Made by a program: the position numbers and the translations under genes. Shown in pieces: positions 1 through 11,079 of a stretch of 64,000 nucleotides of DNA. The first letter of the stretch is position 1. Each line of letters starts with the position of its first letter. This DNA is from Anolis sagrei (taxonomy: Eukaryota > Chordata > Lepidosauria > Squamata > Anolidae). Location: the NCBI RefSeq assembly GCF_037176765.1, contig NC_090022.1, positions 179,916,117 to 179,980,116 of the forward strand. The letters run 5' to 3'. The notes under the pieces are model-generated. The model had not been told where the DNA came from. It ran no database searches and saw only the letters and a program-made list of their open reading frames with translations.

Positions 1-187
1 TCTGAGTCCACACTGCCAGTTCAAAACAGATAATGTAGGATTTTATTCAGCTGTGTGGAAGGGTCCTGAGCCCACACTGTCATATAATCCGGTTCAATGT
101 GGATTTTATACAGCTGTGTGGTAGGGACTCTTTCTACACTGCCAACAGTTCAAATCAGATAATCTGGATTTTATATGCAAGTGTAGA
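1..187. repeat. Fragments of palindromic MITE (GGCCCTTCC family)
   Basis: Three broken pieces of a very common repeat in this window. The family has inverted ends reading GGCCCTTCCACACAGC and internal blocks such as TGCCATATAATCCAGTTCAA and ATCTGCTTTGAACTGG. Here the blocks are joined irregularly, as expected from nested insertion and decay. No coding capacity. Confidence 0.75.
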
Positions 188-197
188 TCCTGCCTTA

Positions 198-337
198 GGG
201 CCCTTCCACACAGCCATATAGCCCAGAATATCAAGGCAGATAATCCTCAATATCTGCTTCGAATTGTGTTATCTGAGTTCACACTACCATATCATCCAGT
301 TCAATGTGGATTTTATACAGCTGCGTGGAAGGGGCCC
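198..337. mobile_element. Palindromic MITE, full copy (~140 bp)
   Basis: A near-complete copy of the GGCCCTTCC family. It opens with GGGCCCTTCCACACAGCC and closes with CGTGGAAGGGGCCC, its inverse. The two halves are only partly complementary inside, so the copy would fold as an imperfect hairpin. It is a non-autonomous DNA transposon by structure; the superfamily is not settled from these copies. Confidence 0.75.
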
Positions 338-416
338 AAGTCTTATCCAGGGCCACTTCAGCCTTATAAAGACCCTTGAATCCATGGAGGGAGAATCCAT
401 GAATACAGAGGGCCAA

Positions 417-965
417 CTGCAGGCAGTCCCAAGTTACAAATATCCCATTTACAAATTGCTCATAGTTAAGAACGGCGGGGGGGGGGGGGGGGGCAGGACA
501 ATAGGAAGGGAGTGAATTCTATCCCTAGGAAGGGAAATTCACTCCTGGAAGAGTTATTATCATGGGGAAAAGGTGGCTCCAATGAAGTTTTCTCACCAGT
601 CCTTGTTTCCACAACAAACCACATTTTCCAAAATCCACTGGTCACAGGGAAAGAAAGTAAGGGAGATGTATTGTCGAAGGCTTTCATGGCTGGAATCACT
701 AGGTTCTTGTGGGGTTTTTCGGGCTATAGGGCCATGTCCTAGAGGCATTTCTCCTGACGTTTTGCCTGCATCTATGGCAAGCATCCTCAGAGGTAGTGGA
801 GGTAAGGGAGAATCTTTTGAACAGGGGCACAGTCAGCAAAACAAACACCATAGGGCTGTTAACCATTCCCTATGCTATCCACATATATATAGCTTGAATT
901 ACACCAACCTACATAAAAATTCAGTTTAAGAACAAACCTACAGAAACTATCTTGTTAGAAGATGG
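417..965 (+). mobile_element. DNA-transposon-like repeat with GGCAGTCCC end
   Basis: This copy starts with AGGCAGTCCCAAGTTACAAA and carries the same internal text as copies at 21,690-23,345 and 37,450-37,823 (for example TCCACAACAAACCACATTTT and CAGGGGCACAG). The 37 kb copy shows that the far end is an inverse match (AACTTGGGGACTGC), so the family has inverted termini and is probably a Tc/mariner-like non-autonomous element. A G-run lies at about 476-493. A Penelope terminus is inserted at 667-801. Confidence 0.6.
667..801 (+). mobile_element. Penelope-like element terminus inside the DNA element
   Basis: The segment contains ATTGTCGAAGGCTTTCATGG, TTTTTCGGGCTATAGGGCCA and the block CCTGACGTTTTGCCTGCATC. 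The same text ends the Penelope-like copy at 22.5-22.9 kb, where it follows a GIY-YIG-type tail. The flanks carry a perfect 10-bp duplication, GTAAGGGAGA (657-666 and 802-811), so this is a true insertion. Confidence 0.75.
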
Positions 966-1095
966 AGATTTAAATAGAAATGTAGTACATCTCACCACAG
1001 TGGAAAAGATTTTGTGGCCAGATGGTCTCCTCAATTTGCTATGTAGGTCTTAATTGTTGATGGACAACTTCTAAGCCTATGCTCTTTCTTCTTAG

Positions 1096-1818
1096 GGCCC
1101 TTCTACACTGCCATATAATCCAGGGCCCTTCCATGCAGCCCTATATCCCAGAATATCAAGGCAGAAAATCCCAAAATTTCTGCTTTGAAGTGGGTTATCT
1201 GAGTCTACACTCAGATAATGTGGGGATTTTCTGCCTTGATATTCTGGGATATAGGGCTGTGTGGAAGGGCCCTGAGACTATATAGTTATGGTGATCACTG
1301 GGGCCCTTCCACACATCCCTATATCCCAGAATATCAAGGCAGAAAATCCCACAATATCTGCTTTGAACTGGGCTATCTGAATCCACACTCAGATAATGTG
1401 GGGATTTTCTGCCTTGATATTCTGGGATATAGGGCTGTGTGGAAGGGCCCTGAGACTATATAGTTATGGTGATCACTGGGGCCCTTCCACACATCCCTAT
1501 ATCCCAGAATATCAAGGCAGAAAATCCCACAATATCTGCTTTGAACTGGGCTATCTGAGTCCATACTCAGATAATGTGGGGATTTTCTGCCTTGATATTC
1601 TGGGATATAGGGCTGTGTGGAAGGGCTTCCAGTTCAAAGCAGATAATCTGGAATTTATTCAACTGTGTAGAGGAGACCCCAGGGCCCTTCCACACAGCCA
1701 TGTAATCCAGAATATCCAGGCAGAAAATCCCACAATATCTGCTTTGAACTGGGTTATCTGAATCCACACTGCCATATAACCCACTTAAATGTGGATTTTA
1801 TACAGCTTTGTGGAAGGG
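1096..1818. repeat. Tandem and nested array of palindromic MITEs
   Basis: The block is built almost wholly of GGCCCTTCC-family sequence. From about 1,121 to 1,630 it is a tandem of three units with a 178-bp period. Each unit is a hairpin running from GGGCCCTTCCACACATCC to TGTGTGGAAGGGCCC and is followed by the same linker CTGAGACTATATAGTTATGG. Units two and three are almost identical. A partial further copy occupies 1,630-1,818. Confidence 0.8.
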
Positions 1819-2956
1819 CATAAGTGTTCTTCCTTTTAACTGGAGATCACTCTCACATAGAGAGGTCTCCTCTTTGTAAAATAAACCATAGTCAATAGAG
1901 AATGCCTTTTTTTCATGTGATAACAAACAATATGCTTAAGGCAGGGATATATGCTCTCAAAGGCATTAAATGCAATAAATATTTGCACATGTAAAGCATT
2001 CTTGCCTCCTACACTCTGGGAGTGTCAAGAAACAATGTGTTCAGCATTATTGCTTTGAAGGGTGGGTTTTGTTTTAATTATATGCTCCCTGCGCCTCCTG
2101 TATCTTCGCAAACCCCTAGTACTGTTTGTGAGCAAAATCTATAACCCGCCTTGCTATGAAACCATAGAGGGGTAATGTGAAAGTTTCATAGGCAGTTTTA
2201 TACTTTGTTCACACATCCCTTGCCTTTAACAGACCCTCAAATATTCCTTGGTTTTGCCTCCTTCCACCCTGGAGACACACATCCTCAATCACTACCCTTC
2301 TGGCGTCTGGAAGATGACTGGAAGGAACTCCCTTTTGAGCTTTTCAGGGTTGCTATCATCCAAGAAGTGAGCTGTTGGGTGATGCAAGACACTCCCTTCC
2401 CCCTGGGACTGTGCTCTTTACCTCATCTTGAAAGGATTCGTTGCTTGGTGATATCAGCCTGGATCGCTTGACAGACTGTAATGTTAATACTTGAATCCTT
2501 GAGTGCTCACATCACAAAATCCACTCCACAAGAGACGTGCGGATACTTTAAAAAATCTGGTTGAAGTGTCAAAATACTCCTCATCCATCCAAAAACCTTG
2601 GCGGAATTAATTTCAGGACTGATGCCTCTTTCAAGAAAGGGAGATGATCGCAGGGTGGAGTGAAGAGAGCCATTCGAGGCCAAGGAAAAACACCCAGAGT
2701 TGCTCTGGCCACCAGTCACAAAATTTCCATTGCATTATTTCAAGGAGAAGGAAGATTGCTGCCTTGAGGAATGGCCAAAAGCTTAATCTCCTCTAAACTA
2801 GCAGTGACACACACCCTGCTAGCACCAAAAGGCATCTTGGAGAATTGAGGTGGCCTGACATCAGACTTGCATGGCGGGCATTTCTTCAATTTGACTTTAC
2901 TAGAATCCTGCTTTACTTCAAACAAGCTTCATATCATTAGGTAGAGTAGGGGGATT
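1819..2956. other. No recognisable feature
   Basis: I see no gene, RNA or familiar repeat here. Short open frames exist, but none has splice borders together with a familiar protein sequence. Confidence 0.5.
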
Positions 2957-2964
2957 GCATAAAA

Positions 2965-3895
2965 CAGGGATCCACAAACTTTTTGAACAGCGGGCCAAGT
3001 CACAGTCCCTCAAATTGTTGGAGAGCCGGATTATAATTTGGAAAAAAAAAATGAATGAATTCCTATGCACGCTGCACATATCTTATTTGTAATGTAAAAA
3101 AACACATAAAAACAATACAATAATTAAAATGAGTAACAATGTTAACAAATATAAAATTATTAGTATTTCAGTGTGAAATGTGGGCCTGTTTTTGGCTGAT
3201 GAGATAGGATTGTTGTTATGTACTTTCAATTATTTATTTATTTATTTACTTACTTCATTTATATACCACTTTTCTCACCCTGGGGGGACTCAAAATGCTT
3301 TCCAACATATTCATGGCAAAATTCAATACTTTAAAAACATGAAAACCTAACATAAAAACAACAGTAACATAAAACTATCAATTAAATCATAAAGCATAAC
3401 TACATTAAACCATGGGATTAAAAGCACATCAATATAAACATTAAAATCACACAATCCAGAAGCATGGTCCGGGCTGTTCCAGTATCAAATACCAAATTCA
3501 CATAACCCGTGTTCATTTCTTGTCCTGCTGACTGGCCAAGCTACGTTCTTGCTTTTTTTCTGAAGGCCAAGAGGGAGGGCACGAATTAATTTTGTTGAGG
3601 AGGGTGTTCCATAGACAAGGGGCTCCCACTGAGAAGGCCCTGTGTCTTGTCCTCACCAGTCACGCCTGTGAAGGAGGTGGAATCAAGAGCAGGGTAGATG
3701 CACTTTCAGTAAATGCATTTTCAGTTTTCTGTTGAAGGTTCTACAAGTAATCTGTCAGAGTCCGCACTGGTAAAGAATGGTAGAGTCATTCATACTTTCA
3801 AGCCATTTCAGACTTAGGTTGACCCTGAGCGAGGGCCGAGTAAATGACCTTGGAGGGCCGCATCCGGCCCCCGGGCCTTAGATTGAGGACCCCTG
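2965..3895 (+). mobile_element. SPIN-like hAT element, interrupted
   Basis: A non-autonomous hAT element with ends CAGGGATCCACAAAC and GATTGAGGACCCCTG. A perfect 8-bp target duplication, GCATAAAA, lies at 2,957-2,964 and 3,896-3,903. Internal text such as GAATTCCTATGCACGCTGCA and GTGGGCCTGTTTTTGGCTGA matches what I remember of the SPIN family, which is known for horizontal transfer among tetrapods. There is no transposase frame. An L2-type LINE end interrupts it at 3,230-3,792. Confidence 0.8.
3230..3792 (-). mobile_element. L2-clade LINE 3-prime end inside the SPIN-like element
   Basis: On the minus strand this is the 3-prime end of the L2-type LINE that recurs through the window. It has the TTTATTTATT tail (plus strand), the TTTCTCACCCTGGGGGGACT block, then remnants of the C-terminal coding text such as CACTGAGAAGGCCCTGTGTC. 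A 9-bp duplication, TACTTTCAA (3,221-3,229 and 3,793-3,801), brackets it, so it landed after the hAT element. Confidence 0.75.
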
Positions 3896-3903
3896 GCATA
3901 AAA

Positions 3904-4750
3904 CATGCTGGTGTGCACTGGCAAGATATTGAGATATATCAATGGGAATGGTAGGCACTATCCCATCTCTAGTGCTGAAATAATATTGAGCTGAGATTTG
4001 GGAAACAAACAAGGCAACAATGTCCAAAGGCTCAATTGGCCAAATGCCTCAGTTTTCCCCTGGTTCATAGATAAGACCCAGTCATCGTGATATTCTACAG
4101 CCCCTTCTACACTGCACTATATCCCAAGATCTGATCCCAAATTATCCTCTTATCCAAGACTTTTATGTCACCTTTCAGATGCTGGATCCCAGCTGCTGTA
4201 TTTCCCATAAATACACATTATGACTAGAACTGTTGGGAGTTGTGATACAGTAACATCTGGAAGGCTGCAAATTTAGTCAGGAGAGTGGGGTTTGGATTGA
4301 GATACAAGGTTTGTGGATATGATGTCTGACTTTAAAATCTCCATTAACCTTTCTTGAACCTCAGTGCTGTTATCCCCAGTCTGCATGGCAGACAATCAAA
4401 AGTCATTGGAGTTGTCATTCAATAACAAAATTAAAGAGCACCAATAACAATGTTAAAAAAAACAACAACTATAGCTGGCCCTCTTTATCCACGGACTCTC
4501 TGTCCATGGATTCAGCAGCTCTTTGAAGGCCACCATATGGCTGATGGGACCCTCCATGAGAGTGGGTTTGACACCCTGCTAAATGTTAAGTGATCTTGAA
4601 TATGCACTCTTACTTAGGAATATATTAAACCGTAGTATATATTAGCATCCTCAATGCCAGAGATTCTGAATTTCCACCAGAATTACATACAGGCTTTTGA
4701 GAGGTTGTCTGCTAGTTCGATTGTCTGTAGTTAGTGGTCTATATCACTAT
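3904..4750. other. Mostly unrecognised, with two short repeat scraps
   Basis: Near 4,098 there is a fragment resembling the palindromic MITE at 46.9 kb (TATATCCCAAGATCTGATCC). Near 4,477-4,530 the text GCTGGCCCTCTTTATCCACG is the inverse of a scrap at 374-420 and looks like the end of a DNA transposon. I see no gene. Confidence 0.45.
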
Positions 4751-4752
4751 AT

Positions 4753-4886
4753 ATTGTCGAAGGCTTTCATGACCGGAATCACTGGGTTGTTGTAGGTTTT
4801 TTCGGGCTATATGGCCATGGTCTAGAGGCATTCTCTCCTGACGTTTCGCCTGCATCTATGGCAAGCATCCTCAGAGGTAGTGAGGT
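4753..4886 (+). mobile_element. Penelope-like terminus, solo
   Basis: One copy of the Penelope terminal sequence, from TATTGTCGAAGGCTTTCATG to CCTCAGAGGTAGTGAGG. It has no coding part. It is one of several isolated termini in the window. Confidence 0.7.
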
Positions 4887-4979
4887 GATTATTATTATCA
4901 CTATAATCCTATTCACATTCACTGTGATCCAACATTGTTTCAAGAACAGTTAAGCCTAGAACCCTGTCACTTAGCCATA

Positions 4980-5525
4980 TAAGATAGGCCCCTTCCACAC
5001 AGCTGAACAAAATCTCCCATTATCTGCTTTGAACTGGACTATATGGCAGTGTGGTCTCAGGAAACCCAGTTCAAAGCAGATATTGTGGGATTTTCTGTAT
5101 TGATATTCTGGGGGGCCTTCCACACAAGGCAGAAAATCCCACATTATCTGCTTTGAACTGGACTATATGGCAGTGTGGACTAAGATAACCCAATTCAAAG
5201 CAGTTATTGTGGAATTTTCTGTATTGATATTCTGGGGGCCCTTCCACACAAGGAAGAAAATCCCACATTATCTGCTTTGAACTGGAATACATGGTAGTGT
5301 GGACTCAGATAACCCGGTTCAAAGCAGTTATTGTGGGATTTTCTGCCTTGATATTCTGGGTTATATGACTATTGGAAGGGCCCTGGGTTATATGACTGTG
5401 TGGAAGGGCCCCCAGAATATCAAGGCAGATAATCCACAATATTTGCTTGAACTGGTTAATCTGAGTCCATACTGCCACATAACCCAGTTCAATGTGGATT
5501 TTATACATCTCTGTGGAAGGGGACC
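4980..5525. repeat. Array of palindromic MITE copies
   Basis: At least four partial copies of the GGCCCTTCC family in alternating orientation. Blocks of about 130 bp recur in 5,050-5,330, with the junction text TTGATATTCTGGGGGCCCTT. This is a second local expansion of the family seen at 1.1-1.8 kb. Confidence 0.75.
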
Positions 5526-5609
5526 TAATATAACCAATGGATTCAAGTATGCTTAAATTTGCTTTGAGTTGTCACCATGGTGAGCAATTTTTTTGGAATT
5601 AAATACATT

Positions 5610-5857
5610 GTATTGTCGAAGGCTTTCATGGCCGGAATCACTGGGTTGTTGTAGGTTTTTTCGGGCTATATGGCCATGTTCTAGAGGCATTCTCTCCTGA
5701 CGTTTTGCCTGCATCTATGGCAAGCATCCTCAGAGGTATTGAGGCAAGCATCCCCAATACCTCTGAGGATGCTTGCCATAGATGCATGCAAAACGTCAGG
5801 AGAGAATGCTTCCTCTAGAACATGGCCATATAGCCCGAAAAAACTTACAACAACCCA
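5610..5857. mobile_element. Two Penelope termini joined head to head
   Basis: A plus-oriented terminus (5,610 to about 5,738) is followed directly by a shorter minus-oriented one (about 5,745-5,857), giving a foldback. The outer flanks carry a perfect 11-bp duplication, TTAAATACATT (5,599-5,609 and 5,858-5,868), so the pair arrived as one insertion. Inverted terminal arrangements are a known habit of Penelope-like elements. Confidence 0.75.
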
Positions 5858-5868
5858 TTAAATACATT

Positions 5869-6195
5869 ATTTTACTAAATGTACCTCCCACTGTGTGTAA
5901 CCAAGAAGATAGTTCATAGAAACAGCTTATTACGCATGCGAATGTTGTTGATGTACTCACTATGACACATGACAGTATTAGAATAGGGATGTAAAGCATG
6001 TGTTTGCAATGCTGAAAGATATTTTTAAAGAATGATGCTCCCATTCTCTGTGGTAAGTTATGTGATAACAGTTTGCATGTGTATAGCCCGAGCTACAGTC
6101 ACCATTTAATGCCATTTAAAACTGGGATTGGAGAAAATTGATTCCCTGTGCAGTTCGAAGCCTGGATGGTGTTTACACAAACCACAGAGCTCCCT
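5869..6195. other. No recognisable feature
   Basis: About 330 bases in which I see nothing that I can name. Confidence 0.5.
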
Positions 6196-6485
6196 TTCGT
6201 AAGCTGGATCTACACTGCCATATAACCCAAATTGTCAAATCAGAAAATCCATATTATCATATTTGAACTGGATTATATGAGGGCCCTTCCATGCAGCCAT
6301 ATGATCCTGAATATCAAGGCAGATAATGCACAATACCTGCTTTGAACTGGGTTATCGTGAGTCCATACTGCCATATAATCCAGCTCAATGTGGATTTTAT
6401 ACAGCTGTGTGAAAGGGGCCTGAGACTACACACATCTGCATAAAAGCAGATAATCTGGATTTTATCTGGCAGTGTAGATCCAGAT
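6196..6485. repeat. Palindromic MITE nested in a second palindromic MITE
   Basis: The outer pair is CTGGATCTACACTGCCATAT near 6,204 and its inverse CTGGCAGTGTAGATCCAG ending near 6,482. Inside, a GGGCCCTTCCATGCAGCC ... GTGAAAGGGGCC copy occupies about 6,281-6,420. So two related families are stacked. Confidence 0.65.
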
Positions 6486-6489
6486 GTAT

Positions 6490-6849
6490 TCTTCTGTGGG
6501 AATTAGTTTCAAACTGCATTCAATTGTCAGTGTAGATGGGGCCCATGTCAAACAATGTAGTTCCACACCTTGGTACTCAAATCCCATTATAATTAATTGG
6601 ATTAAATATCGGACAAATATGGACTGAATTACAACCAAATCTTCCTTTTTATTATCCATAATAACTGTAGAAAACCTTGGTGAGCAGGTTTGTGATTAAA
6701 TGTGTGGCAGGTGTTGAAAAAGAAATTCTGCACTTCTGGTAAACCATTCTATTTATTTTATAAAACATTAAGAATAGTTCATAAATACTAATCATTGCAA
6801 TATATATAAAGGTGGAATGATGGGTACATGGAACTGTGTTCAAATATTC

Positions 6850-6880
<31 letters not shown>

Positions 6881-7739
6881 TCGTTCCAAGTTAAAATATC
6901 CAGCGTCTGTTCTATAATCTGGAAACAATTTAGACTTCATTAAACGGCTTTCAGAAAACTTGGGAGGATTTTATTGATCTGTGCTCCATCAACGACTTTT
7001 AAATTTTTAGATTAAAATATTAAAATAATTGAACTTCGAAGTAACAAAAGTGCAGTGCTCTGGGCACTAAATTTTTTATTTGGCATTAAAATATAGAATG
7101 TGAAATTACTTCCTTAGAATTACCCCAAATACTTTTCTTTAACTAGTCTGCAGTTTAATAAGCAGGCAGTTTCTTCTGAAGTTCTAATTCATAGATAGAA
7201 GGGCTAATCTCACCTATGGAAATGTTATTTCAATTATTTTATATATACATCAAATATCCAATTAAACCGACTATGCTATTGCTTTTATTTAATTTTTTTA
7301 CTCCTGAAGCACTATTTGAAAATTAGATGCTATTTCTTTCCTATAATTTATTTAATTTAAATAACCATAATATTGGCACCAAAAGTTCTAACAGGCAGAC
7401 TGTCAGCTGGCTTCACATTATTCAATATGATGTATGTTAAAGTTGTAGTTAGTGCGGGATCTAGAAAATGTATGACATATTTGTTGGGAACGGTATTAAT
7501 ACAATAATTTGGATTTTTGTCCTCATGGAGCCCATTTCCCAAATTACAGATTAAGCGGTACACATCTGTGCAATGCATGTGCCCTGTGGGTCCTATACCC
7601 TGCCCCACTAAAAATGTGGACCCATTTAAAAAAAAGTCCTAGGTCCAATTGTGGACATAAATAATATGTATAAGCATTCAACACTAACACTTGTTTTCAT
7701 GTGCTTTTAAGTAGTTTCTGAGTTATGGTTTGTTTTGTT
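6490..7739. other. No gene seen; one (AT)n tract
   Basis: AT-rich sequence with an alternating AT microsatellite at about 6,853-6,881. No repeat family or exon that I recognise. Confidence 0.5.
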
Positions 7740-8004
7740 TTTTATTGTGTCAGGAGCGACTTGAGAAACTGCAAGTTGCTTCTGGTGTGAGAGAATTGGC
7801 CGTCTGCAAGGACGTTGCCCAGGGGACGCCCAGATGATTTGATGTTTTTATCATCTCTGTGGGAGGCTTCTCTCATGTCCCCGCATGAGGAACTGGAGCT
7901 GATAGAGGGAGCTCATCTGCCTCTCCCCAGATTCAAACCTGCGACCTGTCGGTCTTCAGTCCTGCTGGCACAAGGGTTTAACCCACTGCGCCACCAGGGA
8001 CTCC
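7740..8004 (-). mobile_element. tRNA-derived SINE (ACA-type), full length
   Basis: On the minus strand it starts with a tRNA-like head (GGAGTCCCTGGTGGCGCAGT, then a B-box-like GCAGGTTTGAATC) and runs through a body to the tail GCTCCTGACACAATAAAAA. The same family is at 52.45, 55.61 and 61.45 kb. The pol III promoter boxes lie in the tRNA-like head. Confidence 0.75.
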
Positions 8005-9256
8005 GCACACCCAAATACCTGGGAGTCACTCTGGACCTACAAGAAGCACTGCCTGAACATTAAGCAAAAAGTGGGTGCTAGAAACAATATCATACGAAAG
8101 CTGACTGGCACAACCTGGGGATCACAGCCAGACACAGTGAAGACATCTGCCCTTGCGCTATGCTACTCTGCTGCTGAGTACGCATGCCCAGTGTGGAACA
8201 CATCTCACCACACCAAAATAGTGGATGTGGCTCTTACTGAGACATGCCGCATTATCACGGGGTGTCTGCGCTCTACACCACTGGAGAAATTACACTGCTT
8301 AGCTTATACAAGCTCCCAGGCCATTCAGGACAATTTTATACCTCCCTGCTACTTGCAGATATTAATTCAGCTACAACCTACAATGTTGCAAAGTTCTGTG
8401 CAACAGCATACAAAATCCGTCAGGGAATAACTAGTCCCAAAAGTTAACTGTGTGTCCAGTAACCTTCTTCCCTGAATCTACAATTTGGTGATGCATCTGG
8501 GCATTGTATGTTTTTACACTGTTTCCTTTTCCGCTCCCTCACCCATATTGTGCTTCAGTAGTTATGTACCAAACATACCAAGTTTGTATGAAAATGTGAC
8601 TATTTCCTGTGCTGGTCAATGACCGAAATAAATGATTTGATTTGATACACTGCTTAGCTGGTATTGCACCACCTGACATCCGCTGGGAAGTAGCAGCCAA
8701 TAGTGAAAGAACCAAGGCAGAGACATCTCCAGCTCATCCCCTGTTTGGGTATAGGCCAGCACGTCAATGACTTAAATCTAGAAATAGTTTTCTAAGATCT
8801 ACAGAGACACTCGCTGGAACACCTCAGCAGGCGAGAGTCCAAAAGTGGCAGGCTCAAACCCAGAACCTCAACCAATGGCTGATACCAAATGAGAGGCTCC
8901 CCCCTGGGCACACAGAAAACTGGGCAACTTGGAAGGTGCTTAACAGACTGTGCTCTGGCACCACGAGATGCAGAGCCAACCTCAAGAAATGGGGCTACAA
9001 AGTGGAATCCACGACATGCGAGTGTGGAGAAGAGCAAACCACTGACCACCTGCTGCAATGCACCCTGAGTCCTGCCACATGCACAGTGGAGGACCTTCTT
9101 GCAGCAACACCGGAAGCACTCCAAGTGGCTAGATACTGGTCAAAGGACATTTAACCAGCTACCAAACTCACAAGTTGTGTATTTTTCTGTTTGTTTGCTT
9201 TGTTCTGTTAAAAATGTAATATAATGGACTGGTTGCTCTGACACGACAAATAAATA
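8005..9256 (+). mobile_element. Non-LTR LINE 3-prime region (family A), interrupted
   Basis: Coding remnants of a LINE ORF2 C-terminus are visible. The text KLTGTTWGSQPDTVKTSALA leads to YACPVWNTSHHTK and CRIITGC, then after the insertion at 8,305-8,645 to NRLCSGTTRCRANLKKWGYK and a knuckle-like CECGEEQTTDHLLQC. The element ends with GACACGACAAATAAATAA near 9,240-9,257. The C-terminal style is common to several non-LTR clades and I do not assign one. The copy is 5-prime truncated and frame-disrupted. Confidence 0.65.
8305..8645 (+). mobile_element. Second LINE 3-prime end inserted in LINE A
   Basis: This piece is bracketed by a perfect 14-bp duplication, TACACTGCTTAGCT (8,291-8,304 and 8,646-8,659). 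It carries a short C-terminal frame (ADINSATTYNVAKFCATAY), a 3-prime untranslated region and an ATTTGATTTGA tail. The structure is that of a 5-prime truncated non-LTR insertion from a family different from its host. Confidence 0.65.
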
Positions 9257-10040
9257 ACCAGGCATTTTTCTTTGAAATATTATCTAAAATAGTTTATTCT
9301 AGTCATCTGCTTAATTAGTTAAGGTTTTGACTTATAGCACCTATTTGTGCAGCTCAAACATTACTAAATTCTCTGCTCTGAAGTGGTTTTCACGTACAAT
9401 GATTCCAGAATTAGGGCTTTAAAGACAACAGTACAGATGTTATAAATTTCAAAATATTTGAAACACCATCAGGAGATAAGTCATAAGGGCAAACCTTGAA
9501 GTTAGCCGCATTATAAATGGTGAGTAATAAGCATTCCTTCCACATAAGTGCTTTGTCAGGTCTTCTAATTGATCTGCCCCGTGACAAATGGGAATGTGTG
9601 TATTTGTTTATTGTATTATCACATGCTCTGCTATATATCTGCAAGAGCATACTATTATATGAATGTCAAGATGACCCAAGAGATGTATATACATTTAAAG
9701 AAACACAGTCTGTCGATGTAGAGCCTCCACATGTCTGAAATCCCTATATCTTCCCACAAATCTTGAATACGGTATTTCACCAAATCTAAGGTGCCATCAC
9801 ATCTACAGAGCATTTTCTTTTGCATTTCTCAGTTGGTTTAATTTCACATCCTCGAACTGGAAGTAGCACAGCTGTTGCTCCATATACCATATTCAACAAT
9901 CTACTGTAAGGGCCAGATGGGCATAGGCAGCTGTATACAAACCTTGTGTTGGAACACATTCTCTTAAGCTCAGCTCCATTGCAGTTAGTGAACAGAAAGA
10001 GATGAAATGTAGTCTTGTAAAACTGGAACCTAGAAAACTT
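9257..10040. other. No recognisable feature
   Basis: Unique-looking sequence. I see no exon, RNA or known repeat. Confidence 0.5.
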
Positions 10041-10041
10041 A

Positions 10042-10049
10042 GGATCAGA

Positions 10050-10084
<35 letters not shown>

Positions 10085-10180
10085 ACTTTATTTATATTCT
10101 GCCCTTCTCCCTTAGGGGACTCAGAGCGGATTACAACATTTATATACATATGCAAAAATTCAACGCCTTTACAATCGTAT
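10042..10180 (-). mobile_element. L2-clade LINE 3-prime stub with (AAT)n
   Basis: An AAT microsatellite is followed by TTTATATTCTGCCCTTCTCC and GGGGACTCAGAGCGGATTAC. This is the inverse of the L2-type 3-prime end seen in full at 10,330-11,077. Confidence 0.65.
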
Positions 10181-10329
10181 ATAGTGAGACACACAAACAC
10201 AAAGGCAGAGGCTTCTCCTTTCATTTCCGGCTTCTGGAGACAGTGCTCATCTCTGGCACTGGAGAGGTGCTTTCCTCCATTTTTTAACGAAGAGCCTGGT
10301 TGTCACCTCCTGGTTGTGTGGCCAGTTAA

Positions 10330-11036
10330 CTATAGGGAGCATACAACACCACTATTAAAACAGCTTCATTGGCTGCCAATAAGTTGCCGAGCCAAATTCA
10401 AGGTGCAGGTCATGACCTATAAAGCCCTAAACAGTTCGAGCCCCGCCTCTCTCCGCGATCGCTTCTCCTTCTATGAACCGACACGAACTCTAAGATCTTC
10501 CAGGGAGACCCTACTCTCGGTCCCACCGCCATCACAAGAACGGCTGGTGGGGACGAGAGAGAGGGCCTTCTCTGTGGTGGCCCCCCATCTCTGGAACACC
10601 CTTCCAATGGAAATAAGACAGGCCCCATCCCTCCCCTCCTTTCCTAAGAGCTTGAAGACCTGGTGGTTTCAACAAGCCTTTGAAAATGACCAGTTCTAAC
10701 TCAGCCCCACACATTGTCAAATACGGCCTTATTCTCCCTACCAATTACCCCGGAATGAACAGCCACATACCCGTTCCTAATATTATTGTTGCCTGCTATA
10801 GCATTGCACTTAATTTCCGGGCCTCCTAGAATTTTTGGGCTTGCACAAATCTTGGCCTGGCCTTTTAAATTTTTTAATTGCCTTGAACATGCAGGATTAC
10901 TTTTAATATATGTGTGTTATGGCGACAATTTTTATGCTTATATTGATTTGTTAATCGTTCTACTTTATATGTTTTGTGATGTTATCTGGGAACCGCTCTG
11001 AGTCCCCTCGGGGAGCTAGAGCGGGTATATAAATAA

Positions 11037-11075
<39 letters not shown>

Positions 11076-11077
11076 GG
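10330..11077 (+). mobile_element. L2-clade LINE 3-prime end with coding remnant
   Basis: The frame ending at 10,699 gives the C-terminal signature of L2-type LINEs: LHWLPISCRAKFKVQVMTYK, then RAFSVVAPHLWNTLPMEIRQ and a final LKTWWFQQAF. A 3-prime untranslated region follows and ends in CTGAGTCCCCTCGGGGAG and a (TTA)n tail at about 11,038-11,076. It is 5-prime truncated. Other copies lie at 3.2, 13.6, 18.4, 31.9, 36.2, 37.0 and 47.4 kb. Confidence 0.75.
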
Positions 11078-11079
11078 AG

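Noticed and set aside
10184-10699. A 171-codon open frame that looks like a gene
   Set aside because: It is the C-terminus of an L2-clade LINE. The same text occurs at seven other places in the window.
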